Source: Hypsibius dujardini (Eukaryota; Tardigrada; Eutardigrada; Parachela; Hypsibiidae). Taken from it: a stretch of DNA of 22,418 nucleotides. The translations under genes and the position numbers were made by a program. The notes under the pieces were generated by a model that saw only the letters and a list, made by a program, of their open reading frames with translations, was not told where the DNA came from and did no database searches. Positions within the stretch are counted from its first letter, which is position 1. Every line of letters begins with the position of its first letter. Location of the stretch: contig LRSR01006748.1 in the NCBI GenBank assembly GCA_001579985.1, forward strand, positions 1-22,418. The letters are read 5' to 3'. Below, piece by piece: positions 9,001 through 17,500 of the stretch.

Positions 9001-11560
9001 AGTCCTGTCAAATAAAAATTTAATGATCAAATGACTTTCAAAATTAAATCAAATCAAATGTGCCTTTTCTTCAATTGATATTATCCCTAGCCCCGGAGTG
9101 TCATTTGTCGATAAATGTAACGGAGTTTGGGGGGTCGGGTGTATGGTACTATTGGAAAGGTCTTCCTCTGCCGTGACATTTGTACGAGTAAAATATGCAA
9201 TGAAAATCACGCACGTGGTGGTGTGGATCAGCTCTTCATTTTTGCCTCTGGCTCAACAGACGCTATTAGTTCTGACCTTTTCATCCCTATCGTCCTGTCC
9301 CTTTGTTGGCCTCGGGATCGTGCAGAGATTATGCAGTACGACTTTACGACTACAAGTCCTCAGGCACGATCGGGCCTTTGGATGGGGTCGATACGGTCTA
9401 CATGAAAACTACCAAAAAAAAACACAAAAAAACCAAAAAGGGAAAACTATGAAAATACAATTTAACGAAAAGTGAAAAACAGAAAAACTGGAAGGAAAAT
9501 TACGAAAACTGATTTTACTAAAACGAAAAAGAACAAAAATTAAATATGTACCGTACATTTGCCAAATGCACAAGCCACATTTTCATTTGCGATAAGGTTA
9601 ATACTTACTGTACGCTTTCGATCTCAAGGGTCGATTTTAGGTTCGGCCCGAAAACACGTTCCGTCGCTCGCTTGGTTGTTCATTCAGATTCACTTAAACT
9701 TTCTTGACTTCAAAATTTTGATTTCAATCAAGCAAGGTAGCATAGCCTGTCAGGTGAAAACCAACGGGCCAATCACGGACAAGTGAACGGAATTGAACGA
9801 TCCGCTCCAGCTTGATGTCAATCAGAGGGGGTGGGGCATAATCGATCCTTGAGATTGGGAGCGTACAGTATGAGGTAAGGGCACTGGAATGGCCCACTTG
9901 GCTTTCCCGTACCCTGGAATGGACCACCGGGCGGCAGGGGGCGCTCTGTCGCAATTCAATAAAAAACAAATAAGTTACTGCGTAGTCAGCGACCTCTACA
10001 GTGGACTTTCTCCAATGGAGCTTTTTATTTCTCTTTTTTAAACATGTTCCCACAATTTTTTTTCATATCTGATACGCGTTCCACCGAATTATCGAATATT
10101 CTCTGTCGCTTAGAACCGTATTGATTTGATATTGATTCGTTAAATTAGATTTTCGGAGTTTTCCCTTTTTCGTTTGTTCGTTTTTGGCCGCAGATACTGT
10201 ACTGTAGATACGCAAACTGGCGCAAACTGGCGATTAAACGAACCAACGATTAAACGAACCAACGATTAAACGAACCGACGGTCTAGGCCTTGAACTAAAT
10301 GCAAAGCCAAATGTTAAGGCAGAACGTTCGAACTTAGGAACAAAAATGAACACGGAAACGAACGCTTCACTTAACAAACACAAAGGCATCAACCAGCAAT
10401 GCTAGCAAAACAAATTATACGAATAAATAACATATGTAAGTGCTGTAATTTACCGTGTGACGTCTCAATGTCTCAATGTGGACACATTAAGCGTAACAAA
10501 ATGCTGCCTCTTACCTCTGGCGAAATCGCCAATGGTCGGATAAAGCTGGGGACAGAGCACTGTAAAATCATTTTCACGGCTTTTACTGGAGGAACCGCAG
10601 CTACATGAGATGAGACACAAAAGCCGCCGCACAGCATCAGGGGAAGTCAGCAAATCGGCTCCCTCTCAAAATCGTCATTAAATCGGTTCACTCTTGGATT
10701 TCCGTTTGATGGCAGGTGCTTGCTTGATTTACAAAAGTGCTGTGTTATACTAGGATCTGTTATAAAAAATCAGGCCCTCAAACACTTGCTATCAAGGCTT
10801 CGGCCACAAGTCCCTCGTCCAGGCAGGGTCCAGAATTTAGGATTTAATTTTTTTGTGAGGAAGAAACTTAAAAGACTCCAAAAAAGATTCAGTTTATCAA
10901 GTTATGAAACAACGGTCAATATAGAAAAAAAACGAAAGTGGGAGGGGACAAGAAGGGAGAAGGAGAGGGGGACTCGTAGCCTAAGCCTGCTACACACGTA
11001 GCAAAAACCTTGCGCTGAACTGAATCAAGCACTTTAACTCGGGGACTGTGTATAACAGCCATACAACGCGTGTAATGACATAACTCGGTTAGCGCAAGGT
11101 TTTTGCCACGTGTGTATCAAAGATAAACAAGTGACTGAGCTTATCATGACGATTTTGAGGGTGAACCGATTTGCTGACTTTACCTCATACTACTGATTTA
11201 TTTACCGGCATTTAAAATAATCGTATGATCGCCCGCACTGAAGAGCGCTGCATTCGCGTACGCGCTGGTGAATTCGTTAATCGTCTGGCCGACCCCATCC
11301 GGCGTGCATGAGAACGGGTACTGACCCATGTCCATGGCGGTGATTGTGAGGGAGTCGGGGGCAAACAGTCGCGGATACATTACCGCCATGTCGTCCAGTG
11401 CGACAGCATACGCCGGTGCGATCGTCACCGAGCTCGTGGCCCCTCCCAAGGCCGAAGTGGTGGTCACCAAGTGGAGGCGACCCTCCGCAAAACTCATTGT
11501 CCACCACAGGCAGACGTAGTAGTACCGGACGGACGTCGTTCCCCGTTTTGGAAAGGTCAT
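1..11560 (-). CDS. Receptor guanylyl cyclase-like protein (ANF-receptor ectodomain + TM), 5' part, truncated by window
   Basis: Single-pass receptor whose extracellular part reads as an ANF-receptor ligand-binding domain. Exons in transcript order: 11560-11206, 10559-10515, 7826-7802, 7710-7388, 6791-6748, 6681-6640, 6536-6459, 4863-4714, 3677-3450, 713-502, 415-337. Phases agree at every junction and give 527 residues with no stop. Residues 1-27 look like a signal peptide. Family-like landmarks are RYPTM...FFPGSNF (about 153-165), DRFEWRSIALIHDLN (about 176-190), IILCDTLHEPLREMM (250-264), NEYVFIYVYIFQVP (276-289), WPGRPLPSDRPFCG just before the membrane, and a TM at about 477-500. The juxtamembrane AEDILYWRLNPETLRYRR resembles the stretch before the kinase-homology domain of receptor guanylyl cyclases. 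The cyclase and kinase-homology domains are not in the window, so the cyclase assignment is inferred from the ectodomain and juxtamembrane. An ANF-type receptor with another cytoplasmic domain, or a clearance-type receptor, remains possible. Confidence 0.72.
337..415 (-). CDS. Exon 11, cytoplasmic juxtamembrane of guanylyl cyclase-like receptor
   Basis: Acceptor ctatgcag at 423-416, phase 2 in. Codes for RLYHRAVSAEDILYWRLNPE and a basic continuation, residues 501-527. The tryptophan and the N-P-E motif match the usual linker between TM and kinase-homology domain of receptor guanylyl cyclases. A TAA follows shortly (about 330), so splicing must occur before it: donor gtcgga after 337 is preferred, gtctgt after 341 is the alternative. 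Confidence 0.6.
502..713 (-). CDS. Exon 10, membrane-proximal ectodomain and transmembrane segment
   Basis: Acceptor attccaacag, donor CAG|gtttcg; phase 0 in, phase 2 out; residues 431-501. Contains WPGRPLPSDRPFCGMHGERC, where the cysteine pair and the W-P-G-R-P motif are typical of the juxtamembrane ectodomain in this family. A 24-residue alanine/isoleucine-rich TM helix (about 477-500) and a basic stop-transfer follow. Intron 10 to the next exon is only 86 nt. Confidence 0.72.
916..3036. mobile_element. Foldback element FB1 (interrupted), family with GGGGCGGAGCTAT core
   Basis: The left arm (about 916-1110) and right arm (about 2815-3036) are diverged inverted copies. Both contain a GGGAAAACATT motif, an AGCAGAATMTTTTTT motif and a GGCGGAG-type core (1050-1062 on plus, about 2860-2870 on minus). 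The same modules in the same order occur at 5660-6320 and 20711-21490. No transposase reading frame was seen, so the element looks non-autonomous. Arms are diverged, so the copy is old; outer limits are approximate. Confidence 0.5.
1168..1938. mobile_element. Tc1/mariner-like MITE with TA target duplication, nested in FB1
   Basis: Ends carry near-perfect terminal inverted repeats of about 25 bp, starting CAGGGGTCACCACGAA at 1168 and ending TTCGTGGTGACCCCTG at 1938. Both ends are flanked by TA (1166-1167 and 1939-1940), the target duplication typical of Tc1/mariner insertion. The 771-bp body has no long coding frame, so it is a non-autonomous copy. It lies in the loop of the older foldback element. 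Confidence 0.65.
3450..3677 (-). CDS. Exon 9, distal lobe of ANF-receptor domain
   Basis: Acceptor caacttatag, donor ACG|gtgaaaa; phase 0 in and out; residues 355-430. Begins FNEFVLRCYESVELLATLLN, matching the helix before the variable region in ANF-receptor domains. An NxT sequon-rich stretch (NRTIALRYENFTFGPDG) follows and then a strand resembling the domain end (LVLQRFDTASATFT). The plus strand of the same DNA is also open for 79 codons, which is a shadow. The donor is less canonical than elsewhere in the gene. Confidence 0.65.
3693..4089. mobile_element. Inverted-repeat element abutting exon 9 acceptor
   Basis: The arm at 3693-3735 (contains GCAGGTTACTTGCAAACG) is matched on the opposite strand by 4049-4089 (contains GTTTGCAAGTAACCTGC) over about 40 bp with few mismatches. 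The element is about 400 bp with no credible coding frame. It begins 15 bp upstream of exon 9 in transcript direction, next to the splice acceptor. Confidence 0.6.
4129..4380. mobile_element. Short TIR element (MITE-like), TAGGGATGGCAAAA ends
   Basis: The ends TAGGGATGGCAAAA (4129) and TTTTGCCATCCCTA (4367-4380) are inverted copies, and the interior is AT-rich with further imperfect pairing. The element is 252 bp, has no coding frame and lies in intron 8. Confidence 0.55.
4382..4681. mobile_element. Foldback/Harbinger-like MITE, possible TAA target duplication
   Basis: CTTGGGAAGTTATTCAAGTG at 4382 and its near-inverse ending AACTCCCCAAG at 4681 form ends of about 21 bp with two mismatches. 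Internal arms also pair (the ATATAAAATTATTTCAC region against GTGAAATAATTTTTTTATAT). TAA sits outside each end, as in the TWA duplication of PIF/Harbinger elements. This assignment rests only on end structure. Confidence 0.5.
4714..4863 (-). CDS. Exon 8, ANF-receptor domain
   Basis: Acceptor cacttacag, donor AAG|gtcact; phase 0 in and out; 50 codons, residues 305-354. KVKTAFESMLIIRTEAFNW continues the helix that ends exon 7 (GDDLDL) in the order expected for ANF-receptor domains. Confidence 0.7.
4864..6458 (-). other. Intron 7 of guanylyl cyclase-like gene
   Basis: 1.6 kb. The 4864-5650 part is AT-rich with a short GTTCCCAAGC duplication near 5140 and no recognised gene. The remainder is mostly foldback element FB2. 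The transcript-side start has a triplicated donor-like repeat at 6428-6462. Confidence 0.5.
5660..6320. mobile_element. Foldback element FB2, near-continuous 660-bp palindrome
   Basis: The left half (5660-5985) and right half (5990-6320) are diverged inverted copies along almost their whole length. Matching pairs include CCAGGGAC against its inverse near 6310, ATTCTATTCGCTAT (about 5694) against ATAGCGAATAGATTCTA (about 6275), AATTTTAAAGTTGGG (about 5785) against CCCAACTTCAAAATT (about 6177), and GGGGCGGGGCTAT (5950) against ATAGCTCCGCCCC (6019). No coding capacity was seen. As RNA it would form a long imperfect hairpin within intron 7. Confidence 0.65.
6428..6462 (-). repeat. 14-bp tandem repeat triplicating the exon 7 splice donor
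   Basis: In transcript orientation CTTGGTACTT occurs at 14-nt steps, followed by CTTGGTATCT, giving GT dinucleotides at 6458-6457, 6444-6443 and 6430-6429. Only the first donor keeps phase 0 into exon 8. The others add 14 or 28 nt and shift the frame. Confidence 0.6.
6459..6536 (-). CDS. Exon 7, ANF-receptor domain
   Basis: Acceptor atattgtag, donor TTG|gtactt; phase 0; 26 codons, residues 279-304. VFIYVYIFQVPKEKPAEWND is the strand that follows the G-x-Y/E-Y turn in ANF-receptor domains. The other two frames of this exon are also open but do not fit the family. Confidence 0.7.
6640..6681 (-). CDS. Exon 6, 42-nt exon of ANF-receptor domain
   Basis: Acceptor ctaattacag, donor TAC|gtatga; phase 0 in and out. 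Codes for ATAFDLRMTDRNEY, matching the family pattern (helix, G/R-M-T, N-x-E-Y). Flanking introns are 66 and 103 nt. Confidence 0.7.
6748..6791 (-). CDS. Exon 5, 44-nt exon of ANF-receptor domain
   Basis: Acceptor gttttgttgcag, donor ATG|gtaaaa; phase 1 in, phase 0 out. With the A left from exon 4 it reads IILCDTLHEPLREMM, the conserved strand-helix pattern (hydrophobic strand, C, then a helix with R-E-M) of ANF-receptor domains. Confidence 0.72.
6839..6906 (-). pseudogene. Candidate ghost or mutually exclusive exon parallel to exon 5
   Basis: This open minus-strand stretch reads EEEQAGFLVLCKWPTFDVLR, then M-R. Its pattern (charged helix end, FLVLC strand, helix) parallels exon 5 (IILCDTLHEPLREMM). 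It could be bounded by aaaatag at 6907 and gttgtt after 6839, giving the same phases as exon 5 (1 in, 0 out). Both splice sites are weak, and the match could be chance. Confidence 0.25.
7014..7161. mobile_element. Small foldback element FB3 (same family core)
   Basis: The left arm has CAATCGATTGACATGAG then GGGGGCGGAG (7055-7064). The right arm has GGCTCTGCCCC (about 7125-7135) then ATGTCCATTGATTG. These are inverted copies of the two motifs that mark the arms of the larger foldback elements. It is probably a shortened copy. Confidence 0.4.
7388..7710 (-). CDS. Exon 4, core of ANF-receptor domain
   Basis: Acceptor ggcttttacag, donor CGAA|gtacga; phase 2 in, phase 1 out; residues 143-249. Contains RYPTMTTFFPGSNFDNGIA and DRFEWRSIALIHDLN, the conserved region in which the second lobe of the ligand-binding fold begins, and ends near ALWKAANHSR. 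The plus strand and other frames over this GC-richer exon are also open, but they are shadows. Confidence 0.78.
7802..7826 (-). CDS. Exon 3, 25-nt microexon
   Basis: Acceptor ccctttttag, donor CATG|gtacgt; phase 1 in, phase 2 out. It bridges exon 2 and exon 4 exactly in frame, giving EDNVLTFSC followed by GARPP, which fits the family segment before the R-Y-P-T motif. Very short, so support comes from splice sites, phase and context together. Confidence 0.6.
8435..8765 (+). mobile_element. Candidate SINE-like retroposon fragment
   Basis: An AGAGTTCGAGCC box at 8435-8446 resembles a Pol III B box. The 3' end has a small hairpin-forming stretch and the tail GCGACGTTAAG, then an AACTAACCAACC run at 8750-8762, reminiscent of invertebrate SINE/LINE tails. 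Box A and the 5' end were not located. Confidence 0.28.
10211..10278. repeat. Two short tandem repeats (10 bp x2, 16 bp x3)
   Basis: CGCAAACTGG occurs twice (10211-10230). CGATTAAACGAACCAA then occurs three times (10231-10278) with one change in the last copy. Lies in intron 2. Confidence 0.85.
10515..10559 (-). CDS. Exon 2, 45-nt exon of ANF-receptor domain
   Basis: Acceptor atgattttacag, donor AGAG|gtaaga; phase 1 in and out. Joined to exon 1 it reads VLCPQLYPTIGDFARE, which fits the conserved cysteine and helix after the first long strand-helix unit of the family (the GPxC region). Confidence 0.65.
10644..11180. mobile_element. MITE-like element with 36-bp terminal inverted repeats
   Basis: AAGTCAGCAAATCGG...TCAAAATCGTCAT at 10644-10679 is inverted at 11145-11180 with few mismatches. 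Inside it, TACACACGTAGCAAAAACC (10991) and GGTTTTTGCCACGTGTGTA (ending 11116) form a second inverted pair of 26 bp with one mismatch. No coding frame of note. Occupies most of intron 1 (10560-11205). Confidence 0.6.
11206..11560 (-). CDS. Exon 1, signal peptide and start of ANF-receptor domain
   Basis: ATG at 11560 (A at -3). The N-terminus MTFPKRGTTSVR, then YYYVCLWWTMSFA, looks like a signal peptide with cleavage near AEG. Next come RLHLVTTTSALGG and TIAPAYAVALDDMAVMYPRL, matching the first strand and helix of the family. Donor GCCG|gtaaat, phase 1 out. A good acceptor (gatattacag) at 11577, 16 nt upstream with an open frame to the ATG, means either a 5' UTR intron or an upstream coding exon. 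Confidence 0.68.
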
Positions 11561-11576
11561 TCTCTGGCAGACGCAG

Positions 11577-12307
11577 CTGTAATATCAGGGAGGTATATAA
11601 GAAAGGAAGGAAAAGTATTGTACTGCCCTCACTCTACCCGGAAAGAGTGAAGAATGAGCCGGGTGGGACAGTGACAAAGCAAGGAATAAGCTGTCAGTCA
11701 CAATGAGGCTCAAGTCCTAACGCAAGCGCTCTCTACCCCCTACATAGACACAATTTATATATATATATTAATAAAAGGTGCATCTACCGATGAAAAGGGC
11801 ATAATTTCTCACAATCAGTGGGATGGGTATATGATATTTCGCATGTTTACAAAATTTTCGATGAAAAAGAACAGCGTTTCTGCTCCCGGAATATATCAGA
11901 CGCGTCACAAGATGTTCTCGTTCCGCAAGATAGAATTGTAGGAATGAGGGTTCGCGCTTAGGGCAAAACTAATCAACATGATGAAATGTTTCCTAGTGGA
12001 GAGTTTCTAGTAGGCTCTACTGACTTTGTGATGCGTTCTGGGCCGTTTTTGCAATTATTCTGGACGTCCTTACCCTTTGAGGCTATTATTTTCTCAAGAT
12101 AGCGTTGAAAGTTCAGAGCAGTTCCTTAACAGCTACGAAGTCAATCAGGTCACACACAATCTCAGTGGTTTCATTTCGTGGTTTTCGTCTCCCGTGGCGT
12201 CTAAACATCAGAGGGTTTCGTAGTGGACGCAATCTATTTATCTGTTACTCCATTTCACGGAGCATCCCTTCATTATCGATTGAGTAATCGAAAACGATAC
12301 GCATGTG

Positions 12308-12358
<51 letters not shown>

Positions 12359-13286
12359 GCTTGTCTGTAGGCATGCATTTCAATGCACGGCCAGTTCCAG
12401 TACATCGACATTGAAACTTTGTTTTCTTACTAAGGCAGAAAAATGGGTGACTAAATAAATACAAACCAACCATATTGTCCTAGTAATTGCTTATTTACCT
12501 AGGAGTATAATCTACTTTTGGGACGGTTTGTTACGTTCATCATGCTGTGAGGTCGACCTCATGATATCCTCTGACTCTCATCTTCTACAGCTGTGTTTGT
12601 ATGCTCAGATATTATACCATATCCCAACATAACTTCAGACATCGTAAAAGGTTTTTTAATTAAATTCATGAGTAATACATGTACAAAACTGCGTGCCACC
12701 TTCACAGAAAGTGATATCAGAGACAGAGAGCGACGCTCAAAAAGACAGGTATGAAAAAATAGAGTTTCGGGTATAACTGTTGCCGAAAAAAAGGCGACCA
12801 ACAAGGCAGCTGCGTGTACAAGAGTATTCAGCTCCTCCTGAGGAGCGAGAGAGAGAAGAATAAGGGAAGATCTAAAATACAAGGTCCAAGGCAACTACGA
12901 AATTACGTGCAGATAAAAATGGGATAATAAGAAATACGAGAGAGAGAGAGAGAGAGAAAGATGGTATAAAAGGGGAGAATCAATGGGTTAAGACTAAAAT
13001 TCCAAAAGAGATGCCGGCGAGGAGTCAAAACGTGCCCTTCCCGTACGTGCAAAAGGTGGCAAATAAAACGTCATGAAAAAGGAGGCGGCGAAAACAACAG
13101 AGGGGGAATGGATATGGGTGCAAAAGAGGATGCAAAAACAAAGGCCAAAAAAGAGGTAAACAAAATGCAGCAACATTATCTCTTTTTCTTCATCTTCCTC
13201 CACCGAGTTCGGAGCACGCCACCACGGACAGCATGGTCCTCGAAAGAGTATTACCTTCATCCGTATCACCACACACACCGCACACA
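11577..13286. other. Intergenic region between kinase gene 3' end and cyclase-like gene 5' end
   Basis: No conserved coding frame. Contains a (TA)n run at 11754-11772 about 190 bp upstream of the cyclase-like ATG (a possible TATA-type element, not testable here), a (TGTC)n microsatellite (12307-12367) and a (GA)n run near 12938-12957. The kinase 3' UTR should lie immediately below 13287; the minus-strand ATTAAA near 12655 is a weak poly(A) signal candidate. Confidence 0.4.
12307..12367. repeat. (TGTC)n microsatellite, intergenic
   Basis: About 15 near-perfect TGTC/TCTG tetranucleotide units, of the same type as the arrays in the kinase introns. It creates cysteine/leucine/serine/valine repeats in translation, which are artefacts. 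Confidence 0.95.
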
Positions 13287-13680
13287 CTACTCCATCCGGA
13301 TGGAGATCTCCTTAACGGGGGCGCGACGAAACGCCGCGTCCTCGTCGTCGTCAATCATTTCCGCATACTCTACGACGGGCGCATTGCCAGACGAATTGTC
13401 GCTGCTTCCATGAGCGTCGTAATGGACATAGATGGCGTCCGGCTGGCCGTTCTGGCTTGCTACAGCGGCGGCGGAGTCAACAGAGCGACGGGCAATCGGG
13501 TTGGGCGGGAGCGGGGAGCGACGACGGGGCGACGTCGGACGCAAGTTCACCGGGCGCGGGTTCGGGATGACGTAGTCGTAGTCAGGCGGGATGGTCAGCT
13601 GGCGGAGCTGTGTGATAATATCGGAAAAGTCCGGACGGTTCTCGGGGGCGTAGTCCCAGCAGCAACACATCAACGCGTAC
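13287..13680 (-). CDS. Exon 10, kinase C-lobe end and cytoplasmic tail
   Basis: Acceptor tgatcctcag, phase 2 in, TAG stop at 13287-13289. YALMCCCWDYAPENRPDFSD is kinase subdomain XI (W664, R671). The tail carries five tyrosines, including YDYVIP and DAIYVHY contexts that could dock SH2 or PTB proteins, and a proline-rich basic SH3-ligand-like PRRRSPLPP. Confidence 0.88.
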
Positions 13681-14474
13681 CTGAGGATCACGAAAAATGG
13701 TCAGGCTTCGCGAAGATCGAACAAACAAACGGCGGTGGAGGACCAAACACTGAAGGAGAAGCATTCAGACGCACAGACTAAAAAACAGACAATTAAGCTG
13801 GGGGTCAAGACAGCTGACGGAATGTACAGTAAGTCATTAGGCCAGGCACGGAGTAAGCGCAATGTGTAAGTGTAAGTGCAGGCATGAAGGAAGGCGCAGA
13901 CGAGTACACAAGAAATAAGCGGCTAGCCAGGCAGACATGCGGACCAATTTTCACATAACGGTTGTAGCAAGGACGAATACGCATTCCACAACTGCGACTA
14001 CTGTATAATGTGGATGAAAAAACGGGAACATGTTCGCTTGAACAGAACACGCGTAAATTGCCACCAGTGTCTGATAGATTCAAGAATGGAGCACAAGACT
14101 GTGATCAATTGATTGTTGATTTGACGCGCTCGGTCTTAAAAATTTGATTGTTGATTCGTCTTGCGTCTGAAACCGAAGTTATTCCACTGATTTCTTTTAG
14201 TTTGTTTAACGAAAAGTCTTTGGTGGAGGAAGTTAAGCTGGATTCTGATTTGTAATTATGGATTACGGGCGTAATGCTGTAATCGTACGGGCAGAATTTA
14301 CCGCACCGGTGGGCAAAATAAGCGATCGTTCGATTGGCCAACAATTCTTCCCGTGTTTTTATCCAGAGTATACAGTAGCTGTTTGTGCTTGTAGGAACTT
14401 CTGTTTCGCACGACATCCTGCCTTTGTTCTTCTTTATGTAGAACTAATTCTGTCTGTCTGCATATCTCCCTGCA

Positions 14475-14509
<35 letters not shown>

Positions 14510-14554
14510 TTCTATATGTTTGTTTGTCCATCTGTGTTTGGCTGCATATCTACA

Positions 14555-14590
<36 letters not shown>

Positions 14591-17500
14591 AGAATTGAAA
14601 AGCAGACAACTTCACTTACATCTCGGGAGTGCATCCCGGCGGTCGCTTCATCCGCTCACCCCGTTCCAGCGAGCCCTCCAGCTGGAGTATCGAGTCAACA
14701 TCTGCCCACGGCGCCTTCCCCCACGACTCCAGTTCCCACAGCAGCACCCCAAACGCCCAGACGTCGCTCTTGGTAGAGTAGAGAGCGTGTCGCAGCGACT
14801 CCGGTGCCAGCCACTTCCACGGCATCTTGCCGTGCTGCTGCATGCGGTAGTAGGTCTGGGTGACGCGTGACAATCCGAAGTCGGTAATCTTGGCCTGGTT
14901 GCCGGCGGTGATGAGGACGTTACGGGCGGCCAAGTCGCGATGGACAATGTGATGGGCGGCCAAATGAGCCATGCCTATGGGTTTTACAAATTAAACCAGC
15001 TCTTAGTTGTTCGTCCAATTAAAACTACTGCAGATTTCAAGATTTTTCGATTTAGTTTAAATCGGAACTGGTTTACCAATTTTAGTTTTATTTATCTAAT
15101 GTTTACTCACCGTTTTTCAAACCTTAATAATAGACTTACGATTTCAAATTCATCTATTTCAAAAATTTAACAAATTTATTTTATTATATTTTTAGAGGAA
15201 ATTCGTAGATTACTTTTACTTTCGTTAAGTGTTAGCGACGATTATAAATTGTCAGCGGTTAGTCAAAAAAACCAAATAAATCACAAAGTATTAAAAATAT
15301 TAATTTAATTTAATATAAATTACAAAAAATCAATTAAATGTAGTTTAAGTTAAAACTTCAATTAGATCTAGTTTATTTAGTTTGTTGTAATCAAATAGTC
15401 AGTAAAAATGCTAATTTAAGGTATTTTTTCTAAAACTGTAAAACGAAAAGTGACAACTTAAATTACCAAAAATTTCAGTTTTATTTTATTTCACAAGTTT
15501 TCGTTCGTGTTCTTTAACAACCGTACCTTCGGCAGCCTGGATGGCTAAGTCGCGCAGGAGTCGACGGGTTGGCCGAAATTGTTTCCGCTCGTGATGACGG
15601 AGGAAGGTCCCGAGGTCGCCGTTGGTACAGAATTCCGTGAGGAAGAACGGTTGCCTTAGCGGAGTAGTCGAGGGAAGAGGAACGGCTGCGTCGTCGGCAA
15701 AGGGGTGGTCCTGCGCAGTGTACTTACCGATAATGCTGATGATGTTGGGATGGGCGGGGATTGCGGTGATGATGTTTATTTCGCTCATGAGGTTGCTGAT
15801 TTTTTCCGCTAGGTCGGCACCGGTACCTGGAGGTGGATGGAAAGGATTAGTTGCAAGACTTTGCGATGATACAGGCTCACAGACATAAACAGACAACGGC
15901 AACGTTATTGAGACAAAGAATCAGCTGATCAAGAAAAGCATGCAGTCAATTCAACAAATGCCGCCGCACAATTGTACAGTTACTGATAATAACTGATGAT
16001 GGCACGAGCAGACAAACAAACAGACAGGCACACAAACAGGCAGGCAGGCAGGTCAAGACAGACAGTGAACACTGAAGCATGTCTGATATGATGCACGACG
16101 GTGAGATAATTACTGAAGTAAAAAGTAAACGCACTGTGGGATAAGGAAAATGAAAAAACACTCTGGGATATTCAGCAAATGGCTGACCTTCAATGGACTT
16201 CACCGCCACTTCCACCGGCAACACCGATGGTATGGACAGGCGCGCACGATAGACAACGCCAAAGGCCCCTCGCGCAATCTCCTCTAGGTTAGTCAGCGCG
16301 GCCACCGAAACCGAGCCCTGATACGGCGGAAGGAGGGTGATCTTTGGCATCCAGGTGATACGGTAACCGTCATTGTCCACATGATTGTGGACAGGGGCAG
16401 GAGTCTGGAAATCATGATAAGTTAGCTGAGAGAAGCATGTGCAGACAGACAGGCCGAGAGACAGACAGATGGACAGAGAAAGACAGACAAGACAAACACA
16501 AAGGCAGACGGAAGTACCGACAAGCAGAGTCGAGGGACCTTACCCGAGACTTCCTGGTGGGAAACCACTGCAAAATTGGACCTCGACGTGTGATAGTAGT
16601 GGGGAGCAGCGGAGGACGTGCCGCTTCCCGCTTCTTCTTCCCATCGTGATGCCACTTGAGGAATGCTAAGCCGGCACAAAGGAAAGCAAAAGAAAACAAT
16701 CCGACGCCCAGTCCAATCATATGAGTCGGCAGCAACATTTCTTCGTTGAGGGACCGCAGAGTAGTCGAGGTGGCAGTTGTCGCGGGGGAAGGCAGCGGCG
16801 AAGCAGGTAGAAGCGTAGACAATGAAGGATCCACTAAAAAACCAAAGCCCAGCATTTCAGGCAAGCCAAAAGATGAACATATAGACATACAGAGGGACCG
16901 ACAGACAAGGCAGCGCAGAACTAACAGATAGACGGACAGAGACAGGCAAGAAGGCAGAGAGGCAAGAAGACAGACACAGACTGACAAACTGAGACACAGG
17001 AAAAGAGAGATAGACGGGCAGAGACAGGCATACATACTACAGACTGGAAAAGGAATACAGACCAGACCAAATCTCCTGATTTTCAGCAGATGAGTACGAA
17101 CTGGGCGGGCACATACCGTACTGAGGAACTTTGATCTCCGCCTTCTCGCTGCGGATGCTGGCAACCTTGCCAGAAGGTATCTTTGAAGAGAAAGCTCTGA
17201 CGGTGATGGTATAGTCGTAATTCGGCAGCAATCCATGTAGAATGGCCTTTGTCTAAATCCAAGCCAGAATTCCTCACGGATCAAGTTTTCAATTGACATA
17301 ACACAATCGCAGCAATGGATATGTAACGTGCACAAGCAGTACTGACATCGTTGAGAACTTTGCTGCCGGTGGACCGAGTGAGGACTGTGTCAGTCGGGAT
17401 TTCCGCTGCATTGAGTGGCAATTTGTTCTGCCAGATGACCTCGTACGACAGGTCGTGGGATGTGATGACCGGCAAGCTGCCATTCAGCAACGCCGGCATC

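Larger units (their letters stand above)
7827..10514 (-). other. Intron 2 of guanylyl cyclase-like gene (2.7 kb)
   Basis: No exon was found or needed. Contents: an (AAATC)n tract at about 8088-8112, a SINE-like segment ending near 8763, an A-rich stretch at 9405-9550, a lone foldback-core remnant (GGGGGTGGGGCATAAT) near 9825, and small tandem repeats at 10211-10278. Plus-strand open stretches at 9098-9475 resemble no known protein. Confidence 0.5.

Noticed and set aside
9098-9475. Plus-strand frames of 92-125 codons in intron 2
   Set aside because: No recognisable motif, no gene context, and the end runs into A-rich repeat. Treated as chance.
12307-12367. CRISPR-like regular repeats
   Set aside because: Plain tetranucleotide microsatellite without spacers, in a eukaryotic genome.
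13233-13781. 182-codon plus-strand open frame over the kinase tail exon
   Set aside because: Antisense shadow of GC-rich kinase exon 10, whose minus-strand frame carries clear kinase motifs and splice phase.
14258-14776. Plus-strand frame with cysteine/leucine/serine/valine repeats
   Set aside because: Produced by the (TCTG)n array running into antisense of exon 9. Not a protein.
16412-17335. 307-codon minus-strand frame through several exons and introns
   Set aside because: Only the exon 6 part (16544-16833) is real. The rest is intron sequence and TCTG repeat kept open by chance.
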